Position numbers and translations under genes: made by a program. Under the pieces are notes generated by a model. That model was given only the letters and a program-made list of their open reading frames with translations. It ran no database searches and had not been told where the DNA came from. Shown here piece after piece: positions 1 to 7,688 of a DNA stretch of 34,409 bases (position 1 is the first letter of the stretch; each line of letters opens with the position of its first letter). The stretch is from Prevotella sp. GTDB taxonomy: Bacteria > Bacteroidota > Bacteroidia > Bacteroidales > Bacteroidaceae. Location of the stretch: NCBI GenBank assembly GCA_022778905.1, contig JALFRV010000057.1, positions 1 to 34,409 of the forward strand, in the 5' to 3' direction.

Positions 1-497
1 TGGTTCACGATTCCCGCCATCGTCTGTTGTGCATACGCGGCTTCCTCGAGTGCCGTGCGATAGGCCTCCTCGTAGAGTTTGATGATGTCGCCGCTATAGC
101 CGAGGTGATAGACAGGCTTTGTGGGCGAGAGGAATCCGGCCTTCACGCGGTCGTCGACGTTCTTTCCGCGGAAGCCGATCCAGTAGCTTTTCCACCCTGC
201 GGTGGGCGATGGGTGATAGCTGTGCCATTCGCCCGGAAAGAGGAGAAACATGTCGCCGGCCTTGATGCGGGCTTCTTTCACGTGGGTGGAGTGGAACACG
301 CCCTCGCCCTCGGGTTGATAGAGCAGTTGGTATTCGTTGAGTATGCGGCCCTTGTTGAGGTCGAAATAGTAGCCGTCGGCATGTCCGCGGGTGGGATAGG
401 GGTCGCCCGGGGCAATGGCTTCATAGCCGACCGTGCTGACGGTCAGGCCCCAGAGCGCGTCGCGCATGTTGGCTACAAGGTATTTACTCTGTTGCAT
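1..497 (-). CDS. AraC-family transcriptional regulator, N-terminal cupin domain (3' end truncated by window edge)
   Basis: Reverse-strand reading from ATG at 497 is open to the window edge: MQQSKYLVANMRDALWGLTVSTVGYEAIAPGDPYPTRGHADGYYFDLNKGRILNEYQLLYQPEGEGVFHSTHVKEARIKAGDMFLLFPGEWHSYHPSPTAGWKSYWIGFRGKNV... This is typical of the AraC_binding cupin domain; the HTH part lies outside the window. Confidence 0.8.
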   Translation of the reverse strand, partial: MQQSKYLVANMRDALWGLTVSTVGYEAIAPGDPYPTRGHADGYYFDLNKGRILNEYQLLYQPEGEGVFHSTHVKEARIKAGDMFLLFPGEWHSYHPSPTAGWKSYWIGFRGKNVDDRVKAGFLSPTKPVYHLGYSGDIIKLYEEAYRTALEEAAYAQQTMAGIVN

Positions 498-1074
498 CGT
501 TCGGATCGAATTGTATCTGCAGGTGGCGCATCGGATGTCCGCCCCATCGGGAATCGCCCACCCGGCTGAAGCCTACCCGCGTATACAGTCGCTCGGCAGC
601 GGGATTCCCCTTGTCGACGAGCAGTCCTATGGCGGGCATCCCGAGTGCTTTCGCCTTGTCCACGGCGCTTTGCAGCAGTGCCGTGGCAATGCCCTGTCCG
701 CGGTAAGGCGTGTCTACGGCGAGCGAATCGATATAGAGTTCGCCCGGCGCGGTCTCGTCGTCCATCCCGCTGAAGTCGCGTCCGAAGGCTTCCTTGGCCG
801 CCTGCACGAACGCCTCACGCAGCCGATGGAGGTCGGCCCCGTCGTAGGTGACACAGATACCGGCCACCTTTCCGTCGTCGTCAAGGGCCGTCAGCGTGTT
901 GCGGTAACTGTATTGGCTGTCGGCGGAAGCCACAAGACGGGTCATCACTCGTTCAAATTCAGCGAGCGTATGATTGTCCCCGGCAAAATACCGGCAGCAT
1001 TCGTGGTTCATGGCCGTCATGATCAGTCGGGCGATCTCAGCGGCTTGGGACGGTCGGGCGTTGCAGATGTTCAT
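484..1074 (-). CDS. GNAT family N-acetyltransferase
   Basis: MNICNARPSQAAEIARLI...; acetyl-CoA-binding motif region VDTPYRGQGIATALLQSAVDKAKALGMPAIGLLVDKGNPAAERLYTRVGF. Internal ATG at 1074 preferred to the track start at 1134. Confidence 0.88.
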   Translation of the reverse strand: MNICNARPSQAAEIARLIMTAMNHECCRYFAGDNHTLAEFERVMTRLVASADSQYSYRNTLTALDDDGKVAGICVTYDGADLHRLREAFVQAAKEAFGRDFSGMDDETAPGELYIDSLAVDTPYRGQGIATALLQSAVDKAKALGMPAIGLLVDKGNPAAERLYTRVGFSRVGDSRWGGHPMRHLQIQFDPNDATE

Positions 1075-1550
1075 GTCGTCAGGTGTTGGCGCCCGGCCGG
1101 GAAGATGCTTCCGGGCCGGACATACTGATAGCAAAAATAGGAAGAAAACGCGGTCCGTGCAAGCGTTTATGATTTTTTAAGTGATCCGCACCTGCCGTGT
1201 AACTATCCAGCGGCAGTCATCATGGAATTGAACCCCAATCGGCCATTAGGCCGCAGTGTCACATTTATACTTGTCATTTCATGCTTTCCGACTGCTTTCG
1301 TCTGCTTGCAGGACATCTCGCCTGCCAGGCTTCCTTGACGCAGGCCGCTACGCCCCCGGACACCCGGCAGGCATTCTGCCCTGCCATCGGACAAAATCAG
1401 TTCGGGCGCTGATGACCGATCCGGGGTTAACCGGAAGTGCAAAGCGCTTCAGGAAGCAAGTGAAAAACATGTAAACCAATTCAGTAACAACTTACATAAA
1501 CGTGCGAAGTAAAATCCGGCATCGTCACAAAGAAAATCAGGCATCATCAT

Positions 1551-1638
1551 GAACATATGTTCGTTGGCCGATGAACATATGTTGGTTGGCCGATGAAGTT
1601 AACTTAGTTGGCCCATGAACATATGTTCCTCGGCCGGT
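1551..1638. repeat. Four-unit 22-nt tandem array with palindromic core
   Basis: Units gaacatatgttcgttggccgat / gaacatatgttggttggccgat / gaagttaacttagttggcccat / gaacatatgttcctcggccggt, exactly 22 nt each. Confidence 0.9.
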
Positions 1639-1722
1639 GAAGCTGACACGGTGTGACTATGCACATCTGTCAAGAGGATTATTACCGAATGGTTACACCT
1701 GCCGTCCGTCCGGGCCGGAGAC

Positions 1723-1762
1723 GCCAAAAGGCGGGTCTCCTTGCGGAAACTCGCCTTTTGGC
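1723..1762. terminator. Inverted repeat / terminator-like hairpin downstream of cysK
   Basis: Perfect 11-bp inverted repeat gccaaaaggcg (1723-1733) / cgccttttggc (1752-1762) with an 18-nt loop, located 3' of the minus-strand cysK stop. Confidence 0.45.
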
Positions 1763-1800
1763 ACATGTCCTCCGGGGCGGTCTGGAGGATCCTCTCTCTC

Positions 1801-2748
1801 TTACAATGGATATTCGTCGAAAGCGTAGAGCACGGTCGAGAGATAGCGTTCGCCGGTGTCCGGGAGCAGCACGACGATCTTCTTGCCGGCGTTCTCGGGC
1901 CTTTGGGCGATCTGGGTTGCTGCGTGGACAGCTGCTCCGGATGAGATCCCGACGAGCAATCCTTCCTCCCGGGCGAGCTGTCTGCCTGCCCTGATGGCGT
2001 CATCATTGTCCACATCGACGACCTCGTCTATGACTTTCGGGTCATAAGTGGCAGGGATGAACCCTGCACCGATGCCCTGGATCTTGTGCGGACCGCTCGG
2101 ACAGCCGTTCAGGACGGCTGATGCCGAAGGCTCGACAGCCACGATGCACACGTTCGGATTGTGCTCCTTGAGGCGCTTTCCGATGCCTGAGACCGTGCCG
2201 CCTGTGCCCACTCCCGCAACGAAGATGTCCACCTTGCCGTCCGTGTCGGCCCATATCTCGGCCCCGGTTGTCAGGTAATGCTGCTGTGGATTGGCCTGAT
2301 TGTCAAACTGTCCGAGTATGACGGCGCCCGGAGTGGCATCTCTGAGCGCTTCGGCTGCCCTGATTGCGCCCGGCATACCGTCCTTTCCGCTGGTCAGTTC
2401 GACCTTTGCGCCGTAGGCTTTCACTAAATTCCGCCGCTCGACACTCATCGTCTCGGGCATGAAGAGAATCAGCTGGTAACCCTTGACTGCGGCAACCAAC
2501 GCCAGCCCGACGCCGGTGTTGCCGCTCGTGGGTTCGATGATGGTTGCCCCGGGCTTGAGTGTTCCGTCGCGCTCGGCGGCCTCGATCATGGCCCATGCGA
2601 TACGGTCCTTCACGCTTCCGCCCGGATTAAAGAACTCTACTTTTGCAATCAGTGGGTCCTGCAGGCCATGTGAGGCCGAGAACTTGTTCAGCTCCACGAG
2701 TGGCGTGTTGCCGATCAGTTCCGTGATGTTCTTATAAATCTTAGCCAT
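1801..2748 (-). CDS. cysK: Cysteine synthase A (O-acetylserine sulfhydrylase)
   Basis: ITELIGNTPLVELNKF, PLP-lysine region EFFNPGGSVKDRIAWAMIEAAE, PTSGNTGVGLA, GVGTGGTVSGIGKRLKE, PDTGERYLST. Confidence 0.96.
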   Translation of the reverse strand: MAKIYKNITELIGNTPLVELNKFSASHGLQDPLIAKVEFFNPGGSVKDRIAWAMIEAAERDGTLKPGATIIEPTSGNTGVGLALVAAVKGYQLILFMPETMSVERRNLVKAYGAKVELTSGKDGMPGAIRAAEALRDATPGAVILGQFDNQANPQQHYLTTGAEIWADTDGKVDIFVAGVGTGGTVSGIGKRLKEHNPNVCIVAVEPSASAVLNGCPSGPHKIQGIGAGFIPATYDPKVIDEVVDVDNDDAIRAGRQLAREEGLLVGISSGAAVHAATQIAQRPENAGKKIVVLLPDTGERYLSTVLYAFDEYPL

Positions 2749-2781
2749 AGGATATGTATTAAATGTGTGAATATAGATGCT

Positions 2782-4077
2782 TTACCGCTCGTCCTTCACG
2801 GCTTCGAATGCCTGGTCGAGATCAGCTATGATGTCCTCATAGTGCTCCGTGCCGATGCTCAGGCGGATGGTGCTCGGGTAAATGCCCTGATCTGCGGCTT
2901 CCTCTACGCTCAACTCGGAGTGCGTCGTGCTCAATGGGTGGATCACGAGGGACTTCACATCGGCCACGTTAGCCAGCAGGGAGAAGATCTTCAGATGGTC
3001 GATGAAGTGGAAAGCCTTTTCCTGTGAACCGTCGATCTCAAAGGTGAAGATGGAGCCGGCACCGTTCGGGAAATAGCGGTTGTAGAGGTCATGATTGGGA
3101 TGAGAAGTCTCGGAGGGGTGGTTGATCTTCTTTACCTGAGGCTGTTTCTCCAGATATGCGAGCACCTTCTGGGTGTTGAAGACGTGACGCTCGACACGCA
3201 GGCTCAGCGTTTCCAGTCCCTGCAGCAGTATCCAGGCATTGAAGGGCGAGATCGAGGCACCCTCATCGCGCAGCAGAAGCGTGCGGACACGGGTGACGAA
3301 AGGTGCGGGCAGGTCGCCGAAGACCAATCCGTGGTAGGACGCGTCGGGCTGTGTAAAGCCTGGGAAACGGTCGCCCTGGGCCTTCCAGTCGAATGTGCCG
3401 CCGTCTACGATGACGCCTCCGAGGCTGCTGCCATGGCCTCCGATGAACTTCGTGGCCGAGTGGATGACGATGTCGGCGCCATGCTCAATGGGGCGGATCA
3501 GATACGGGGTGCCGAAGGTGTTGTCGATCAAGAGGGGCAGTCCGTGACGGTGTGCGATTTCCGCAGTGCGCTCGATGTCGGAGATATTGCTGTTTGGGTT
3601 GCCGAGAGTCTCGATATATACGAGTTTCGTATTGGGCCTGATGGCCGCCTCAAGCGCATCATAGTTGTCCGGATCGACGAATGTTGAGGAGATGCCATAC
3701 TTGGTCAGCGTGTGCGCAAGCAGGTTGTAGGTACCGCCGTAGATGGTCTTGCTGGCTACGACATGATCGCCGGAGAAGGCGATGTTGGTGATGGCGTAGG
3801 TCACGGCAGCCGCACCTGATGCTACGGCAAGTCCGCCGACGCCTCCCTCGAGTGCGCTGACGCGGTCTTCGAAGACACCCTGCGTGGAGTTGGTCAGACG
3901 TCCATAGACGTTGCCGGCATCGCGCAGTCCGAACCGGTCAGCAGCATGCTGTGCATTGTGGAATACGTAGGAAGTGGTCTGATAGATGGGCACTGCCCTT
4001 GAATCAGTTGCCGGATCGGCCTGTTCCTGACCAACATGGAGCTGCAAAGTCTCGAAGTGTAGCTTGTTCTCTCTCAT
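2782..4077 (-). CDS. metY: O-acetylhomoserine aminocarboxypropyltransferase/cysteine synthase family (MetY-like, Cys/Met metabolism PLP enzyme)
   Basis: LHFETLQLHVGQEQADPATDSRAVPIYQTTSYVF, VYGRLTNSTQGVFEDRVSALEGG, VIHSATKFIGGHGSSLGGVIVDGG, full-length 431 aa. Confidence 0.93.
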   Translation of the reverse strand: MRENKLHFETLQLHVGQEQADPATDSRAVPIYQTTSYVFHNAQHAADRFGLRDAGNVYGRLTNSTQGVFEDRVSALEGGVGGLAVASGAAAVTYAITNIAFSGDHVVASKTIYGGTYNLLAHTLTKYGISSTFVDPDNYDALEAAIRPNTKLVYIETLGNPNSNISDIERTAEIAHRHGLPLLIDNTFGTPYLIRPIEHGADIVIHSATKFIGGHGSSLGGVIVDGGTFDWKAQGDRFPGFTQPDASYHGLVFGDLPAPFVTRVRTLLLRDEGASISPFNAWILLQGLETLSLRVERHVFNTQKVLAYLEKQPQVKKINHPSETSHPNHDLYNRYFPNGAGSIFTFEIDGSQEKAFHFIDHLKIFSLLANVADVKSLVIHPLSTTHSELSVEEAADQGIYPSTIRLSIGTEHYEDIIADLDQAFEAVKDER

Positions 4078-4099
4078 TTTTCATTTCCTTTCTTTTAAG

Positions 4100-4131
4100 C
4101 CTTCCGTGGGCCCTGATGGGAGGTCGGAAGG
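4100..4131 (-). promoter_or_regulatory. Candidate hairpin in the metY 5' leader
   Basis: Inverted repeat ccttccg (4100-4106) / cggaagg (4125-4131) between a putative -7 box and the metY start. Confidence 0.35.
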
Positions 4132-4164
4132 GGGGTGGTAATACATTTATTGATATTTACAGAT

Positions 4165-4173
4165 GCAAAGGTA
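4165..4173 (-). promoter_or_regulatory. Bacteroidetes-type -7 box upstream of metY
   Basis: Reverse strand TACCTTTGC matches TAnnTTTG(C). Confidence 0.5.
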
Positions 4174-4289
4174 GGGGGAAAATGCAAGGAGTGAAATCGC
4201 ATAAGATAGTCATTTCGCATACCACAATCGTGGTAGAAGCCCCCGGGCGGAATGGTGTCGGAAGGGCATATTCAGACTATGCGAGAACA

Positions 4290-4575
4290 GCGCATATGCT
4301 ATGCCCGGCGCGGAACTGCCATATGGGGCGTCGAAAGCTATCCTCCGGGCGGCCGAAAGCATAGCTCTGTGCGGGGCTCAGCCGGCATGTGCCTGAAACG
4401 CCCTGTAGAAGCGGGAAAGCGGGAGGATGCGAACGCCTTGGTTGGAGGATGCGAATACCTTGGTTGGAGGATTGCCAGAGGCGATGCGGAGGAGATAGCC
4501 GGCGGAAGCGGAAGATGCTTCTGTCGCCGGCGGAAGAACGGTCATGCGGGGGCGGAACCTTCTCCGGAGGCTGCC
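4290..4575. repeat. 13-unit degenerate 22-nt tandem array (metY / EamA intergenic region, running into the EamA 3' end)
   Basis: Unit boundaries at 4290, 4312, 4334, 4356, 4378, 4400, 4422, 4444, 4466, 4488, 4510, 4532, 4554; e.g. ggaggatgcgaacgccttggtt / ggaggatgcgaataccttggtt / ggaggattgccagaggcgatgc / ggaggagatagccggcggaagc / ggaagatgcttctgtcgccggc / ggaagaacggtcatgcgggggc / ggaaccttctccggaggctgcc. Confidence 0.85.
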
Positions 4576-5495
4576 GCATCGCCCTGCCGCCGGAGCATGT
4601 CACTACGGCTCTTCGACTTGGTGACCAGCCATACGCCAGTGAAAACGAGGATGACGGCGATGCCCTGGCTCCATCTGAAGACGCCGATGCCGGTGAGCAC
4701 GCTGACCGTAACGGAGACGATCGGCTGCACATAATTATATATGCTCACCACCGTGGGGCGCAGTGTCTTCTGCCCGATCATGGTGAGGATGTACCCGATG
4801 TAGGTTCCGAAGACCACGACGTAGGCCGCTTCCCACCACGTGCTGGCCGGAACCTCGCTCCATCCGATGGCCGCGACATGGCCGAAGGTGAAGGGCGTCA
4901 GGATCACGGAGGCCCAGAGAAACATCCACTTGTTGACCGTGATGACCGAATAGCGGCGAATGAGCTTGTTGAACAGCGACAGATAGAGGGCGAAAGAGAA
5001 CTGGGCCGAGAGGCACAGAAGATCGCCACGGATGTCGCCCACCTTGGACGTGAGGGCCGCAGCGCTGGTCATAATGAGGATCACGGCACCGCAGCAGCCG
5101 GTCAGGACGCCCAATGCCTTCTGCGCGGTCAGCGGCTCCTTGAGGATGAAAAAGGAGAGGATCATGGCGAAGATGGGCATCGAGGTGGTGACAATGCTCG
5201 CGTTGACGGGCGACGTGAGGCTCAGCCCGATGGTGTAGCAGCACTGGTTGCAGATGAGACCGAAGACGGCCGCACCGATGAAAAGCAGGATGTCGCGCTT
5301 AGGGACATGCTCTTTGGAGGTAAAGAATGAGGTGATCCAGAAGAGGATCATGCCACCGATGACGCGGAAGGTGACCAGGTCTGTCCCGTCGATGCCATGC
5401 GTCATGGCCTGCTTGCCGATGGGGGCCATCAGTCCCCAGAATGCACATGCAGCAAACATACTGATGTGGGCCACGAGCGGCTTTTTGTTATCCAT
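4542..5495 (-). CDS. EamA/DMT-family permease
   Basis: MDNKKPLVAHISMFAACAFWGLMAPIGKQAM...; multiple TM segments with two EamA-like halves, typical 10-TM drug/metabolite transporter pattern. Confidence 0.88.
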   Translation of the reverse strand: MDNKKPLVAHISMFAACAFWGLMAPIGKQAMTHGIDGTDLVTFRVIGGMILFWITSFFTSKEHVPKRDILLFIGAAVFGLICNQCCYTIGLSLTSPVNASIVTTSMPIFAMILSFFILKEPLTAQKALGVLTGCCGAVILIMTSAAALTSKVGDIRGDLLCLSAQFSFALYLSLFNKLIRRYSVITVNKWMFLWASVILTPFTFGHVAAIGWSEVPASTWWEAAYVVVFGTYIGYILTMIGQKTLRPTVVSIYNYVQPIVSVTVSVLTGIGVFRWSQGIAVILVFTGVWLVTKSKSRSDMLRRQGDAAASGEGSAPA

Positions 5496-5522
5496 TTCGC
5501 CAGAGTTATCTTTAATTTCACC

Positions 5523-5583
5523 TGCAAAGGTACTAATTAATTGAAAAATGAGACATGTAAACCGTTTTTTTTACTATATTTGC
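5523..5583. promoter_or_regulatory. Divergent -7 boxes for EamA gene (-) and AAA ATPase gene (+)
   Basis: Reverse strand TACCTTTGCA (5523-5532); forward strand TATATTTGC (5575-5583). Confidence 0.5.
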
Positions 5584-5607
5584 GATGGAATAAGACTATT
5601 GAAGGCC

Positions 5608-6435
5608 ATGCAGAAATATGCTGATTACATCGAACAGATAGAGATCGAATCACTCTGGAGCGGAAAGCGCCATGTCGTGTGGGATCTGGACCGGAAGGTG
5701 AACATCCTCAGCGGTGTCAACGGAGTGGGCAAAAGCACGATCATCAACAAGGTGGTCAAGGGGCTGAGTGCCGGTGGAGAGTTCCAGAGCCACTTGCTCA
5801 AGGGGGTGCATCTGAAAGTTTCGCCCGCCGATGCGAAGTGGATCCGCTTTGACATCATCCGTTCGTTCGACCGTCCGTTGATCAATTCGGAACTGCTGTC
5901 CAAACTCGATCTTACCCTCGCAACCGAGCTCGACTGGCAGCTCTTTGCGCTTCAGCGCAAGTATCTGGACTATCAGGTGAACATCGGAAACCGCATCATC
6001 GAAGTGCTCCAGAGCGGTCTGTCCGACGCTGCACAGCGTGCTCATGAGCTCAGTATGCCCAAGAAGAAGTTCCAGGACATTATGGACAGCCTCTTTGCCG
6101 ATACCGGCAAGCGGATCGTAAGGACCGAAAACGAGATCCGGTTTACCCAGATCGGTGAGACGCTCGTGCCCTATCAGCTCTCGAGCGGCGAGAAACAGAT
6201 CCTCGCCATCCTGCTTACGGTGCTCGTGGAGGACAATCAAAACTACGTCTTGTTCATGGATGAGCCGGAGGTGAGCCTGCATATCGACTGGCAACGGCAG
6301 CTCATTGACCTGATCATGCAGCTCAACCCGAACGTGCAGATCATTCTTACGACCCATTCGCCTGCCGTGATCATGAACGGCTGGTTGGACAAGGTGACCG
6401 AGGTCTCGGACATTACGGACCAGGAAGGCCGTTAG
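5608..6435 (+). CDS. AAA/ABC-type ATP-binding protein (AAA_15/OLD-like)
   Basis: MQKYADYIEQIEIESLWSGKRHVVWDLDRKVNILSGVNGVGKSTIINKVV (Walker A), LSSGEKQILAILLTVL (signature), YVLFMDEPEVSLHIDWQRQLIDLI (Walker B), IILTTHSPAVI (H-loop). Start moved from 5548 to 5608 because the putative -7 box at 5575 overlaps the longer ORF. Confidence 0.88.
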   Translation: MQKYADYIEQIEIESLWSGKRHVVWDLDRKVNILSGVNGVGKSTIINKVVKGLSAGGEFQSHLLKGVHLKVSPADAKWIRFDIIRSFDRPLINSELLSKLDLTLATELDWQLFALQRKYLDYQVNIGNRIIEVLQSGLSDAAQRAHELSMPKKKFQDIMDSLFADTGKRIVRTENEIRFTQIGETLVPYQLSSGEKQILAILLTVLVEDNQNYVLFMDEPEVSLHIDWQRQLIDLIMQLNPNVQIILTTHSPAVIMNGWLDKVTEVSDITDQEGR

Positions 6436-6471
6436 TGCGGCGCGTCTGCAGGATCATTCAGGAGGCTTCAG

Positions 6472-7494
6472 ATGGGAAAGCGATTAAAAGACAATTTATC
6501 CTCCGGCTACTTCAATGCAGCCAACCGGCTCAACTCGAAAAATGCCCGGCGCAAGATAGTCGTCTATGTCGAGAGCTATGATGACGTGTTCTTCTGGCGC
6601 TCCGTGCTCAGTCAGTATGAGACAGACCGCCGCTATTTCGAGGTGATGCTGCCTTCGCGCGAGGACCGTTTGGAGCGAGGGAAGAAGTCAGTGCTCATGA
6701 AACTGCTCAGCGGAAAGACCGGACGCGACATGATCGCGTGTGTCGACGCCGACTATGATTATCTCATTCAGGGTCACACTGCCGTGTCGGAGGAGATCCT
6801 GACCAATCCTTACACGTTCCATACCTATGTCTATGCGATCGAGAACTTCCAGTGCTACGCGCCCAGCCTGCACGATGTCTGCGTGGCGGTGACGCTCAAT
6901 GACCATGCCGTCTTCGACATGGAAGAGTATCTGCGGCAGTATTCGCAGGCCATCTTCCCGCTGTTTGTCTGGAACATCTGGTACTACCGCTCCCCGCGCT
7001 ACAAGGATTTCACGATCACGGACTTCAACCGCATCGTCGAGACAGGCAACTTTTCGATCCGCCATGCGGCACAGATCATACAGAATGTAAGGCGCAAGGC
7101 GGGGCGGAAAGTCAGTCAGCTGCAACAGCTGAATCCACAGGCCAAGGAGAGTTATCAGCAGGTCAAGGAGGATCTGAGACGGCTTGGGGTGACGGCGGAC
7201 AATACCTATTTATATATACAAGGACATCACTTGTTTGACAAGGTGGTGCTTCCGATGCTCGATAAGGTGTGTGACGTGCTGGTCCAAGAGCGTCAGCGCG
7301 AGATCTCCATGCAGAGTGTGCACAGCACGCAGCGGCAGAATGAGCTGTCGTCCTATCATCACAGCCTCGGCGAGATTGTGCCGATGTTGAAAAAGAATGT
7401 AGGCTATCTCCGGTCCGAACAGATCCGGGAGATCAAGAAGGATATAGAAAAGTTTCTCGAGGATGAAACAAACGAGCCCGTCAACCCTGATTGA
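6472..7494 (+). CDS. DUF4435 domain protein (TOPRIM-like putative nuclease), co-directional with the preceding ATPase
   Basis: RRKIVVYVESYDDVFFWRSVL (conserved acidic start of TOPRIM-like fold) and DMIACVDADYDYLI (DxD); 36-bp gap to upstream ATPase. Confidence 0.8.
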   Translation: MGKRLKDNLSSGYFNAANRLNSKNARRKIVVYVESYDDVFFWRSVLSQYETDRRYFEVMLPSREDRLERGKKSVLMKLLSGKTGRDMIACVDADYDYLIQGHTAVSEEILTNPYTFHTYVYAIENFQCYAPSLHDVCVAVTLNDHAVFDMEEYLRQYSQAIFPLFVWNIWYYRSPRYKDFTITDFNRIVETGNFSIRHAAQIIQNVRRKAGRKVSQLQQLNPQAKESYQQVKEDLRRLGVTADNTYLYIQGHHLFDKVVLPMLDKVCDVLVQERQREISMQSVHSTQRQNELSSYHHSLGEIVPMLKKNVGYLRSEQIREIKKDIEKFLEDETNEPVNPD

Positions 7495-7502
7495 CGGGCT
7501 CG
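7473..7502 (+). terminator. Hairpin containing the DUF4435 gene stop codon, candidate terminator
   Basis: Perfect 12-bp stem cgagcccgtcaa (7473-7484) / ttgacgggctcg (7491-7502), 6-nt loop; stop TGA at 7492-7494; followed by T-rich ccgtttgttgtgttt. Confidence 0.65.
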
Positions 7503-7505
7503 CCG

Positions 7506-7681
7506 TTTGTTGTGTTTCGTATTTCTGATGATCGGCTTTCGTGTTGCTTCAGACCGCTTTTCTCATTTTCTCAGATCGCTTTTCTTATTTCCTCAAATCG
7601 GATTTCGAATTTCCGGAGGAGGCTTTCGCGTCGGCGGGAGCTGTGATGTCGGTTGGCCGCAGGCACCGCACGGGGTGTCGG
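7506..7681. repeat. 8-unit degenerate 22-nt tandem array between convergent genes
   Basis: tttgttgtgtttcgtatttctg / atgatcggctttcgtgttgctt / cagaccgcttttctcattttct / cagatcgcttttcttatttcct / caaatcggatttcgaatttccg / gaggaggctttcgcgtcggcgg / gagctgtgatgtcggttggccg / caggcaccgcacggggtgtcgg. Confidence 0.85.
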
Positions 7682-7688
7682 CAGCCGG

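Noticed and set aside
1201-1260. GGGGTTCAATTCC on the minus strand, resembling a tRNA/tmRNA T-loop
   Set aside because: The flanking bases do not form a 5-bp T stem and no acceptor, anticodon arm or CCA is visible.
4252-5330. Plus-strand ORFs 4252..4734 and 4389..5330
   Set aside because: They read through the 22-nt array and antisense to EamA; the 22-nt period is not divisible by 3 and the translations are low complexity.
5608-7494. Genomic island or prophage around the ATPase/DUF4435 pair
   Set aside because: No integrase, transposase, tRNA or att-like repeats are visible; neighbours are core metabolic and transport genes.
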